Source: Anaerolineae bacterium (GTDB lineage: Bacteria; Chloroflexota; Anaerolineae; Anaerolineales; Villigracilaceae). Taken from it: a DNA stretch of 13,018 bases. The notes beneath the pieces are model-generated. The model did no database searches. It was not told the DNA's origin and saw nothing but the letters and a program-made list of their open reading frames with translations. Shown one piece after another: positions 6,640 through 13,018 of this stretch (positions within the stretch are counted from its first letter, which is position 1; each line of letters starts with the position of its first letter). Location of the stretch: positions 1 to 13,018 of the forward strand of contig PMLN01000221.1 of assembly GCA_003158885.1 (NCBI GenBank), written 5' to 3'. Position numbers and translations under genes: made by a program.

Positions 6640-7722
6640 ATGAGTAAAACAGTAAAAGTCGGGTTGATCGGCGCCGGGTTTGTCAGCGACCTGCATGTCT
6701 ACGCCTTCAAGAACTTCGTTAAAGATGCCGAGGTGGTTGCCGTCGCGGCTTTGGAAGGCGCCACGGAATTTGCAAAAGAGCGCGGCATCCCAAAGGCCTT
6801 CGACGACTATCACGAAATGTTGAAGATGAAAGATATTGACGTGGTCACGGTCGCCATTCCAAATTATGTGCATCGCCAGGCGACCGTGGATGCGGCGAAA
6901 GCCGGGAAACATGTCATTTGCGAGAAGCCGCTGTGCGTCACGCTGGAAGAAGCGGATGAGATGATCAACACCTGCAAAAAGCAGGGTGTGCTCCTGATGT
7001 ATGCGGAGGAATTATTGTTTGCGCCGAAATACGTGCGCGCAAAAATGTTGATCGAAGAAGGCGCGGTCGGCGAGCCGTTCCTGGCCAAACAATCGGAGGA
7101 GCATCCCGGCCCACACATGCCCTGGTTCTGGGATGTGAATCTTTCCGGCGGCGGCGTGATGATGGACATGGGCTGTCATTCGATTGAATATACCCGCTGG
7201 GTGCTGGGCAAACCGAAGGTCAAGAGTGTAACCGCGTATATGAACACTTTCGTCCACCAGGGCCGGACAAAAGGCGAAGATCATTCCTATGCCGTCATCG
7301 AGTACGAGGGCAATAAGATCGCCATGATCGAGAACAGCTGGGCCAAGGGCGGCGGCGTGGATGATCGCTGTGAAATCTACGGCAATAAGGGGCACACCCG
7401 CGCCGACCTGCTGCGCGGCAGTTCGCTCCTGACTTATTCCGAGGAAGGTTACGGGTACGCGGTCGAGAAGGCCGGCACGACCAAAGGGTATACTTTCACG
7501 ATGTTCGAGGAAACCTGGAACTACGGTTTCCCGCAGGAAATGCAGCACTTTGTCAACAATGTGCTCGGCAAGGAAGCGCCGATGGAAACCGGCGAAGACG
7601 GCCGTGAAGTTTTGAAGATCATGTACGCCGCATACCAATCCGCCGGTGAAGGCCGCCGCATTGATTTTCCTTATCAGCCTCCCAAGGTTAAGAAACCGAT
7701 TGACTTGTGGCGTAAACCGTAA
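6640..7722 (+). CDS. Gfo/Idh/MocA-family NAD(P)-dependent oxidoreductase 1
   Basis: This 360-residue protein probably oxidises a hydroxyl of a sugar, sugar derivative or cyclitol with NAD(P), or reduces the keto form. The N-terminal Rossmann domain begins GLIGAGFVSDLH (8-19), with IPNYVH at 73-78 and the hallmark EKP at 95-97. The C-terminal domain carries the catalytic-type motif D-x-x-x-H as DMGCH (Asp176, His180) in GGVMMDMGCHSIEYTRW. Length and motifs are typical. AAAGGAG at 6627-6633 lies 6 nt before the ATG. The 160-bp upstream gap holds the long stem at 6484-6588, and I see no clear promoter there. The aldolase gene starts 31 nt downstream. Substrate cannot be told: relatives act on inositols, glucose, 1,5-anhydrofructose and C3 of glycosides. 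Confidence 0.9.
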   Translation: MSKTVKVGLIGAGFVSDLHVYAFKNFVKDAEVVAVAALEGATEFAKERGIPKAFDDYHEMLKMKDIDVVTVAIPNYVHRQATVDAAKAGKHVICEKPLCVTLEEADEMINTCKKQGVLLMYAEELLFAPKYVRAKMLIEEGAVGEPFLAKQSEEHPGPHMPWFWDVNLSGGGVMMDMGCHSIEYTRWVLGKPKVKSVTAYMNTFVHQGRTKGEDHSYAVIEYEGNKIAMIENSWAKGGGVDDRCEIYGNKGHTRADLLRGSSLLTYSEEGYGYAVEKAGTTKGYTFTMFEETWNYGFPQEMQHFVNNVLGKEAPMETGEDGREVLKIMYAAYQSAGEGRRIDFPYQPPKVKKPIDLWRKP

Positions 7723-7753
7723 AGTCCTTAAGAAATATACCCCCGGAGATTCC

Positions 7754-8488
7754 ATGACTGCTTTGAACAGCAAAACCATCACCTACGAACAACTTGCGAA
7801 AGTGATCGATCACTCGCTTTTGCGGCCTGAACTTACCGAGGCGGATGTGATTGCCGGTTGTGAACTGGCCGCCCGTTACCATACCGCGACCGTGTGTGTT
7901 AAACCGTGTGACGTTAAATTAGCGAAGAAACTGCTGAAGGATTCGGATGTCAAGGTCAGCACCACCATCGGGTTCCCTCACGGCGCCCACCTGACTTCCA
8001 CCAAAGTGGCCGAGGCGCAGCAAGCCATGGATGACGGCGCCGTGGAACTGGATATGGTGCTGAACATCGGTCAATTGCGCTCCGGCAAAAACGATAGCGT
8101 CCGCGCTGACATCAAAGCCGTCTGCGACGCAGCTCATGCGCGCGGCGTAAAAGTAAAAGTGATCTTTGAAAATGCATATCTGACGGACGAACAAAAAGTA
8201 TTGGCATGCAAACTATCGGAAGAGGCGGGAGCGGACTGGGTAAAAACATCCACCGGCTTCGCACCCAGCGGCGCGACCCTCGACGATCTGCGCTTGATGC
8301 GAAAGAACGTCAGCGAAAAGGTGCAGGTAAAGGCCGCGGGCGGGGTGCGCACATTGCCCGCGCTTCTGGATGTGATCGATACCGGTGCAACTCGCTGCGG
8401 GGCGACGGCGACCGCCCTCATTCTCGATGACTTCAAGCGGATGAAGGAAGAGGCCGCGCATAAAGCACCCGACTTAGAATCCCATTAG
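7754..8488 (+). CDS. deoC: DeoC-family class I aldolase (deoxyribose-phosphate aldolase-like)
   Basis: This 244-residue TIM-barrel protein has the full catalytic set of 2-deoxyribose-5-phosphate aldolase. The Schiff-base lysine is Lys164 in VKTSTGF, the proton-relay lysine is Lys193 in VKAAGGVRT, and the acidic residue is Asp100 in ELDMVLNIG. The N-terminal IDHSLLRPELTEADV and STTIGFPHG are also family hallmarks. The known reaction splits 2-deoxyribose 5-phosphate into glyceraldehyde 3-phosphate and acetaldehyde. One segment reads VIFENAYLTDEQK, where the family more often has VIxETCYL, so the pocket may differ slightly. ATG 7754 follows GGAG (7745-7748) by 5 nt; an upstream in-frame start at 7646 would overlap the previous gene by 77 bases and is rejected. 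Lying between two sugar dehydrogenases, not among nucleoside genes, it may cleave another deoxy-sugar phosphate (inference). Confidence 0.88.
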   Translation: MTALNSKTITYEQLAKVIDHSLLRPELTEADVIAGCELAARYHTATVCVKPCDVKLAKKLLKDSDVKVSTTIGFPHGAHLTSTKVAEAQQAMDDGAVELDMVLNIGQLRSGKNDSVRADIKAVCDAAHARGVKVKVIFENAYLTDEQKVLACKLSEEAGADWVKTSTGFAPSGATLDDLRLMRKNVSEKVQVKAAGGVRTLPALLDVIDTGATRCGATATALILDDFKRMKEEAAHKAPDLESH

Positions 8489-8505
8489 GCATCGGAGACA
8501 TCATC

Positions 8506-9672
8506 ATGGAAAAGAAACTCAGCAAGCAGAACATCGGCGTGGGCGTGGCAGGCACGGGCTTTATCGGCCCGGCACACGTCGAAGGCTTGCGCCGTAACGG
8601 GATCACGGTCATGGGTCTGGCTGAGGAGACCAAGGAAAAGGCTGAACAAAAAGCCGCAGAGTTGGGCATCCCGCAATCTTATGGTTCGCTGGATGCCATG
8701 CTGGCCGACCCGAATATCGATGTGGTGCACCTGGCCACCCCGAATTATCTTCATTATCCTCACGCCAAAGCCGCCCTGCTGGCAGGCAAGCACGTCATCT
8801 GCGAAAAGCCGCTGGCGATGAACACGAAAGAATCCGGGGAACTTGTCAAACTCGCGGCGGACAAGAAACTCGTCAATGCGGTCAACTTCAACATCCGCAT
8901 GTATCCCATGTCGCAGCAGGCACGCAGCATGGTACAAAGCGGACAACTGGGGGACATCTTCATCCTGCAAGGTTCTTATTTGCAGGATTGGCTGCTGCTC
9001 CCCACTGACTGGAACTGGCGCCTGGAACCGGATCTGGGCGGAACTCTGCGTGCGGTGGGCGATATCGGCTCTCATTGGCTCGACCTGCTTACTTTCATTA
9101 CCGGCCTGCACATCGACGAGGTCTTTGCAGACTTCAAAACAGTTCACCCGATCCGCAAGAAACCCGCCAAGCCATTGGAAACTTTTACCGGGAAAATGCT
9201 GACGCCTGAAGATACCATTGACCAACCCATTCACACCGAAGATTACGCCACAATCATCCTGCATTATGAAAATGGTGTGCGTGGCGTGTTAACCGTCTCA
9301 CAGGTTTCATCGGGGAGGAAGAACCGCCTCTTTTACGAAATCAACGGTTCCAAGTCATCCCTGGCTTGGGATTCAGAAAAGTCAAATGAGTTGTGGATCG
9401 GTCAGCGTGCGGAACCCAATCAAGTTCTAATGAAAGATCCAGCGCTGCTGTCCGCCGAGGCACGCGCGGTGGCTTCCTACCCTGGCGGGCATAACGAGGG
9501 CTTTCCGGATACATTCAAACAGCTCTATGCCAAAATCTATAGTTATATTTTGGCCGGTGATTACACGAAGACACCCGACTTTCCCACCTTTGCCGATGGT
9601 CATTATGAAATGCAATTGTGCGAAGCCATCGAGCGAAGCGCACGCGAGAAGGTCTGGATCAAAGTCAAATAA
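8506..9672 (+). CDS. Gfo/Idh/MocA-family NAD(P)-dependent oxidoreductase 2
   Basis: This 388-residue dehydrogenase belongs to a different branch of the family from its neighbour at 6640. The Rossmann motif is GVAGTGFIGPAH (13-24), ATPNYLHYPHA follows at 77-87 and EKP at 100-102. The second domain has NWRLEPDLGGTLRAVGDIG, then GDIGSHWLDL with Asp186 and His190 as the likely catalytic pair. A long insertion around 210-245 (KTVHPIRKKPAKPLETFTG onward) is absent from dehydrogenase 1 and resembles that of longer glucose/inositol-dehydrogenase-like members. The start ATG is preceded by CGGAGA about 7 nt away. It lies 17 nt after the aldolase, and its TAA overlaps the ribosome binding site of the next gene. 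Two different family members in one operon could act at separate steps, one oxidising and one reducing (inference). Confidence 0.9.
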   Translation: MEKKLSKQNIGVGVAGTGFIGPAHVEGLRRNGITVMGLAEETKEKAEQKAAELGIPQSYGSLDAMLADPNIDVVHLATPNYLHYPHAKAALLAGKHVICEKPLAMNTKESGELVKLAADKKLVNAVNFNIRMYPMSQQARSMVQSGQLGDIFILQGSYLQDWLLLPTDWNWRLEPDLGGTLRAVGDIGSHWLDLLTFITGLHIDEVFADFKTVHPIRKKPAKPLETFTGKMLTPEDTIDQPIHTEDYATIILHYENGVRGVLTVSQVSSGRKNRLFYEINGSKSSLAWDSEKSNELWIGQRAEPNQVLMKDPALLSAEARAVASYPGGHNEGFPDTFKQLYAKIYSYILAGDYTKTPDFPTFADGHYEMQLCEAIERSAREKVWIKVK

Positions 9673-9683
9673 AGGAGACAGAA

Positions 9684-10598
9684 ATGAAACTCGGTTTCTT
9701 CACCGCGGCATTACCCGGCAACACACTCGAACAAGCCGCCCAATGGGGCGCGCAGAGCGGTTTTCAGGCCATCGAGATCGCATGTTGGCCGCTTGAAAAA
9801 GCGACGCGCCGTTACGCGGGCGTGACCCATGTTGATGTAGACGCTTTGGACAAACCCAAGGCAAAAGAGATTCTCAAAATGCTGGATGGTTACGGGCTGA
9901 CGATTTCTGCTCTGGGTTATTATCCGAATCCACTCCACCCCGATGCAGAGCACCGCGAAACAGTGATCGGCCACCTGAAGAAGGTGATCGAAGGGGCGGC
10001 GCTCCTGGAAGTTCCCGTGGTGGGGACTTTTATCGGCAAGGACAAGGATAAGACCGTGCCTGCGAATTTCGAGCAGTATGCGAAAGTGTGGCCTCCGATC
10101 GTCAAGTTTGCCCGGGAACGCGGCGTTAAAATTGGGATCGAAAACTGTCCGATGATCTTCTCCTATGACGAATGGCCCGGCGGCAACAACCTTGCCAGCA
10201 CGCCCGCCATCTGGCGCAAGATGTGGGAGATCATCCCCGATGATAACTTTGGCTTGAACCTCGACCCGTCGCATTTGATCCTTCAAATGATCGATTACGA
10301 ACGCGTGATACGGGAATTCGCCGCCAGGATCTTCCATGTCCATGCGAAAGACCTGCACATCGATCACGAAGGCCTGTATCACAACGGTGTGCTTTCACAA
10401 GGCATGGGCTGGCAAGTCCCGCGCCTGCCCGGCTTGGGCGACATGGATTGGGCCAAATTCTTCGCGGCATTGACAGCCGCCCGCTATGACTATGTCGTCA
10501 GCATCGAACATGAAGACCGTGTTTACGAGGGCGATGAAGAACTCGTCAAGCGCGGCTTCTACCTTTCGCGGGATATACTTAAACCGTATATTCACTAA
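9684..10598 (+). CDS. Sugar phosphate isomerase/epimerase-like TIM-barrel protein (AP_endonuc_2 fold)
   Basis: This 304-residue protein has the xylose-isomerase-like TIM barrel used by sugar epimerases, inosose dehydratases and keto-glycoside lyases. Likely metal ligands lie at the strand ends: Glu153 in VKIGIENCPM, Asp194 with His197 in LNLDPSHL, His220 in HVHAKD and Glu275 in VVSIEHED. The stretch YDEWPGGNNLASTPAIW (161-177) is typical of a sugar-operon subgroup. The start is ATG 9684 with AAGGAG (9672-9677) overlapping the previous stop; an in-frame ATG at 9618 would lie inside the preceding gene and is rejected. Beside Gfo/Idh/MocA genes, such proteins often act on the 3-keto or inosose product by epimerisation, dehydration or beta-elimination (family knowledge). 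Which applies here is unknown. It is the last gene before the hairpin at 10622-10652. Confidence 0.85.
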   Translation: MKLGFFTAALPGNTLEQAAQWGAQSGFQAIEIACWPLEKATRRYAGVTHVDVDALDKPKAKEILKMLDGYGLTISALGYYPNPLHPDAEHRETVIGHLKKVIEGAALLEVPVVGTFIGKDKDKTVPANFEQYAKVWPPIVKFARERGVKIGIENCPMIFSYDEWPGGNNLASTPAIWRKMWEIIPDDNFGLNLDPSHLILQMIDYERVIREFAARIFHVHAKDLHIDHEGLYHNGVLSQGMGWQVPRLPGLGDMDWAKFFAALTAARYDYVVSIEHEDRVYEGDEELVKRGFYLSRDILKPYIH

Positions 10599-10621
10599 CC
10601 CCAGGCGGCAAACCTTTTGTC

Positions 10622-10652
10622 TTTCACCCCTCTCCCTTGGGAAGGGGTGAAA
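10622..10652 (+). terminator. GC-rich hairpin after the TIM-barrel gene
   Basis: TTTCACCCCT (10622-10631) pairs with AGGGGTGAAA (10643-10652). TCCC-TT-GGGA (10633-10642) extends the stem inside, after one bulged C at 10632. TTTAATTA follows, so an intrinsic terminator 23 nt after the stop codon is plausible, though the T tract is short. The hairpin also resembles dispersed CCCTCTCCC-type palindromes found between genes in many bacteria. Confidence 0.5.
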
Positions 10653-10697
10653 TTTAATTATGGGCGTTATGTCTCGGTTCCTGGAGAAAAGGCACAC

Positions 10698-10734
10698 CGC
10701 CTGCGAGAATCCCGGAGATATCCGGCATAAGGCG
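10698..10734 (+). other. Possible structured leader before the kinase gene
   Basis: An outer stem CGCCT (10698-10702) with AGGCG (10730-10734) encloses an inner hairpin CCGGA-GATA-TCCGG (10712-10725). The element ends 24 nt before the kinase ATG and 12 nt before its ribosome binding site. Stems this short can arise by chance. I do not recognise a known riboswitch class, and no good promoter is visible in 10653-10757. Confidence 0.25.
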
Positions 10735-10757
10735 AATTTCAGAATGGGAGTGATCCT

Positions 10758-11723
10758 ATGAAGGCATATATCGGATGTGATTTGGGCGGCACCAACCTGC
10801 GAGCGGCCATTGTGGACGTCGAAAACGGCACCGTACTTCATCAGATGAAGATCCCGACGCTGGCACGCGAAGGATGCGAGGCCGTGATGCAGCGGATGGC
10901 AGAATTATTTTTGGAATTGATTGATTCCGCCAAAATGAACAAGGCTGAGATCGGCGGTATCGGCATCGGCGTCCCGGGCGTAATGGATTTGGAACAAGGC
11001 GAAACCTTATTCCTTCCGAACCTGCCCGGCACATGGCCGCATATCCCATTGCGCGATACGATTGCAAAATCCACCGGCCTGAGAACCTTTCTCTTGAACG
11101 ATGTGCGTTCGATCACCAACGGCGAATGGCGCTTCGGCGCGGGCCGCGGTTTCGACACGGTTGCCGTCTTTGCGATTGGCACGGGCATCGGCGGCGGATT
11201 GGTGATCAACAATAAACTCCATCTCGGCATTGGCGGCACAGGCGGGGAACTCGGTCATACGGTCATTGACTTCAATGGTCCCGTTTGCGGATGCGGGACG
11301 CGCGGCTGTGTGGAAGCGTATGCATCCGGGCCGGCCATTACCGCCATGGGGTTGAGGGCCGTGATACAGGGTCTGACCACCTGCATTGCCGACATGTGTG
11401 AGTGTGACTTGAACCGGATCACGCCGGAACTGATCGCAAACGCGGCAAAAGCCGGCGACGAAGTCGCAAAAGACATTTACGAAAAGGCGGGCTTTTATAT
11501 AGGCATTGCCGCGGCGAATATCTGCACTTCGATCGGTCCGCGCAGGATCATCATCGCAGGCGGCGTCTCACAAGCCGGCGAGCTGCTGCTCGAACCGATA
11601 CGCCGGTCATTGCGAGCGAATGTTCACATCATGCCGGTTGAGCAAGTGGAGGTGGTACAGGCAAAATTGGGCGACAATGCCGGTGTCATTGGAGTAGCCT
11701 CCTGGGCTTCGGAGTCCTTATGA
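10758..11723 (+). CDS. ROK-family sugar kinase (glucokinase/N-acetylhexosamine kinase-like)
   Basis: This 321-residue protein has no DNA-binding domain and the normal length of a ROK kinase, which transfers phosphate from ATP to a hexose or N-acylhexosamine. The phosphate loop is DLGGTN (8-13). The catalytic Asp115 lies in LLNDVRS, IGTGIGGG (140-147) is the second phosphate motif, and GELGH (163-167) supplies sugar contacts. CGCGTRGCVE (177-186) is the structural zinc site. All main catalytic positions are kept, but Arg117 replaces the second Asn of the common NDAN motif, which may affect sugar choice. The ribosome binding site GGGAG (10746-10750) is 7 nt before the ATG. The gene overlaps the SIS gene by ATGA (11720-11723), so the two products are probably made together and act in sequence: phosphorylation, then isomerisation or deamination (inference). 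Confidence 0.9.
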   Translation: MKAYIGCDLGGTNLRAAIVDVENGTVLHQMKIPTLAREGCEAVMQRMAELFLELIDSAKMNKAEIGGIGIGVPGVMDLEQGETLFLPNLPGTWPHIPLRDTIAKSTGLRTFLLNDVRSITNGEWRFGAGRGFDTVAVFAIGTGIGGGLVINNKLHLGIGGTGGELGHTVIDFNGPVCGCGTRGCVEAYASGPAITAMGLRAVIQGLTTCIADMCECDLNRITPELIANAAKAGDEVAKDIYEKAGFYIGIAAANICTSIGPRRIIIAGGVSQAGELLLEPIRRSLRANVHIMPVEQVEVVQAKLGDNAGVIGVASWASESL

Positions 11724-12754
11724 ATCCATATATTTCCGATATCCTGTCCCAGCCCTCGGCTTTGCGTGATGCGCTGCAGGCCTATTCAACCTCAGACTTG
11801 GAAGATATTGCCAATCGTCTGAAAAGAGGTGATTTTGATCGCATTATTATCAGCGGAATGGGTTCCTCTTACAATGCCGCTTATCCCGCCTTCCTGCAGC
11901 TTGCGAAGCAGGCACTTCCCATCCAACTCGTCAACTCTGCGGAACTGCTCCACTCCCTGAATGGGCTGATCGGGCCGCGCACACTGCTTTGGCTCAATTC
12001 CCAATCCGGACGGAGCGCCGAACTGATCCATCTGCTGGAAGCCATCCAAGACAAACCTCCGGCTTGCGTTCTGGCTTTCGTCAACGACCCTGCCAGTCCA
12101 TTGGCCTTGGGCGCCAACCTCAGCCTCCCCATCCATGCCGGGGCTGAGGCAACTGTAAGCACCAAAACATACGTGAACATGCTGGCTGTCAATCTGCTGG
12201 CCGCCATTCAACTAAGCGGCGGAAACACTGAACTTGCAATCCAGGATTTATCGGCTGCTTCAGAGGCCATGGATGTTTATCTCTCAGGCTGGCAGGCGCA
12301 CATGCAGGAGCTTGATTCGCTTTTGGGCAACTTTGATAAGCTCTTCCTGCTTGGCCGCGGCGCTTCGATGAGCGCAGTGTGGAACGGCTCCCTGATCAAC
12401 AAGGAGGCGGCCAAATGTGCTTTCGAAGGATTGCATTCGGCAGACTTCCGTCACGGCCCGCTTGAACTTGTCTCAAACGGGTTTATCGCCATGATCTTTG
12501 CAGGCTCAGCAGAAACACTTGAGTTGAATCGAAGACTGGGATTGGAGATCGTTTCGCTTGGGGGGCGTGTTCTGTGGCTGGATTCCAAACCAGAACCCCA
12601 GCTTCAAACCGTGCTGCTACCCATTACCAGCGAGAACTCGCGTCCATTGGTTGAAATCCTGCCCATGCAGCTATTGAGCCTGGTCATGGCGGAACGCAAA
12701 GGCATACAGGCCGGACAGTTCCGTCACGTCGGCAAGGTAACTACAAGCGAGTAA
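11720..12754 (+). CDS. Double-SIS-domain sugar-phosphate isomerase/deaminase (GlmS C-terminal-half-like)
   Basis: This 344-residue protein matches the isomerase half of GlmS and has no glutaminase domain. SIS domain 1 has GMGSSYNA (46-53), NSQSGRSAEL (93-102) and STKTY (147-151). SIS domain 2 has GRGASMSAVWNGSLINKEAA (212-231), HSADFRHGPLEL (239-250) and the C-terminal HVGKVTTSE. Glu229, His245 and Lys339 align with GlmS residues for ring opening and isomerisation (Glu488, His504, Lys603, from memory). Proteins of this form include glucosamine-6-phosphate deaminases of the NagB-II/AgaS type and FrlB-like deglycases. Without an ammonia-supplying domain, deamination, deglycation or plain aldose-ketose isomerisation is more likely than synthesis. 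The start overlaps the kinase stop and follows GGAG (11711-11714) by 5 nt. The partner kinase probably supplies the 6-phosphate substrate. Confidence 0.85.
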   Translation: MNPYISDILSQPSALRDALQAYSTSDLEDIANRLKRGDFDRIIISGMGSSYNAAYPAFLQLAKQALPIQLVNSAELLHSLNGLIGPRTLLWLNSQSGRSAELIHLLEAIQDKPPACVLAFVNDPASPLALGANLSLPIHAGAEATVSTKTYVNMLAVNLLAAIQLSGGNTELAIQDLSAASEAMDVYLSGWQAHMQELDSLLGNFDKLFLLGRGASMSAVWNGSLINKEAAKCAFEGLHSADFRHGPLELVSNGFIAMIFAGSAETLELNRRLGLEIVSLGGRVLWLDSKPEPQLQTVLLPITSENSRPLVEILPMQLLSLVMAERKGIQAGQFRHVGKVTTSE

Positions 12755-12861
12755 GGGTCGCTGATCATGGGCTTTTTGTGATGAGTTTTGGTCCTGGCGG
12801 AATTCTACTCTACTACAAAAAACCCTATTTTCTCAAGCTATTTTTGGCGAAGTATTGTTTT

Positions 12862-13018
12862 TCACACCCGCTTTTTATACGCCCGCACCGCAAAGACATA
12901 AGCCACGAGCATAATCCCAACGCACCACACGAGCGCAATCCAAATATCATTGCCCACCGGTTGATCTGACAGCAACGCACGGATGGCGTCCACTATTGAG
13001 GTCACCGGCTGGTTTTCG
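12862..13018 (-). CDS. ABC-2 type transporter permease (DrrB-like), C-terminal fragment
   Basis: On the - strand, reading leftward from the window edge, an open frame of 51 residues ends at a stop whose complement is TCA at 12862-12864. It starts ENQPVTSIVDAIRALL and ends with a hydrophobic stretch and the basic tail VRAYKKRV. The pattern N-x-PVT-x-x-VDA-x-RALL, then a short loop and one last membrane helix, is the usual C-terminus of drug- or polysaccharide-export ABC-2 permeases of the DrrB type. The gene converges on the SIS gene, belongs to a different transcript and is probably unrelated to the sugar operon. Only the C-terminal end is seen, so substrate is unknown. Confidence 0.7.
   Translation of the reverse strand, partial: ENQPVTSIVDAIRALLSDQPVGNDIWIALVWCVGIMLVAYVFAVRAYKKRV

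Noticed and set aside
7012..7782. A 256-residue - strand frame opposite dehydrogenase 1
   Set aside because: It is the antisense shadow of a well-supported gene; long open antisense frames are expected here from codon bias, and no family is recognisable.
12746..12777. Terminator after the SIS gene (AGCGA/TCGCT stem followed later by TTTTT)
   Set aside because: The stem is only 5 bp, overlaps the stop codon and is 10 nt away from the T run, so it does not form a convincing intrinsic terminator.
12778..12969. Small + strand open frame of 63 residues
   Set aside because: Most of it lies opposite the convincing ABC-2 permease C-terminus on the - strand, it has no good ribosome binding site and no recognisable protein features.
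1..13018. CRISPR, defence, phage, IS or toxin-antitoxin system
   Set aside because: No repeat-spacer array, transposase, integrase, nuclease or small toxin-like gene was found; all intact genes belong to sugar transport, metabolism or their regulation.

Overview
The window reads as part of a carbohydrate-catabolism island from a chromosome that is most likely Chloroflexota (Anaerolineae-like). That placement is an inference. It rests on the lipoprotein start with its Thr/Gln/Ala/Pro-rich spacer after the lipobox, on Gfo/Idh/MocA oxidoreductases packed around an RbsABC-type importer, and on the moderate GC content; no rRNA or marker gene is present. Apart from the two edge fragments the genes are intact, all but the last lie on the + strand, and several overlap by four bases (ATGA), so the centre is a real operon.

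Layout. Positions 1-364 hold the 3' end of a Gfo/Idh/MocA dehydrogenase, closed by a perfect 16-bp hairpin (383-423). A promoter (442-470) and two dyad operator candidates precede a ROK-family HTH regulator (519-1781). Next come the importer genes: a substrate-binding lipoprotein (1882-3030), a double-domain ATPase (3038-4558) and two permeases (4555-5520, 5517-6479). A 160-bp gap contains an unusual 19-bp long-range stem (6484-6588). The enzyme block follows: dehydrogenase 1 (6640-7722), a DeoC-type aldolase (7754-8488), dehydrogenase 2 (8506-9672) and a TIM-barrel isomerase/epimerase (9684-10598). After a hairpin and a structured leader come a ROK sugar kinase (10758-11723) and a SIS-domain isomerase/deaminase (11720-12754). 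The right edge holds the 3' end of a convergent ABC-2 (DrrB-like) permease on the - strand (12862-13018).

How the genes may work together (inference). A sugar, amino sugar, cyclitol or glycoside is imported by the RbsABC-type system. It is oxidised by one Gfo/Idh/MocA enzyme, rearranged or cleaved by the TIM-barrel enzyme, and possibly re-reduced by the second dehydrogenase. It is then phosphorylated by the ROK kinase, isomerised or deaminated by the SIS protein, and a (deoxy)sugar phosphate is split by the DeoC-like aldolase. The ROK regulator probably senses the inducer. Each family is recognisable, but the combination does not match one textbook pathway and the substrate cannot be read from the sequence. 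I see no CRISPR array, tRNA, rRNA, insertion sequence, defence system or phage gene.
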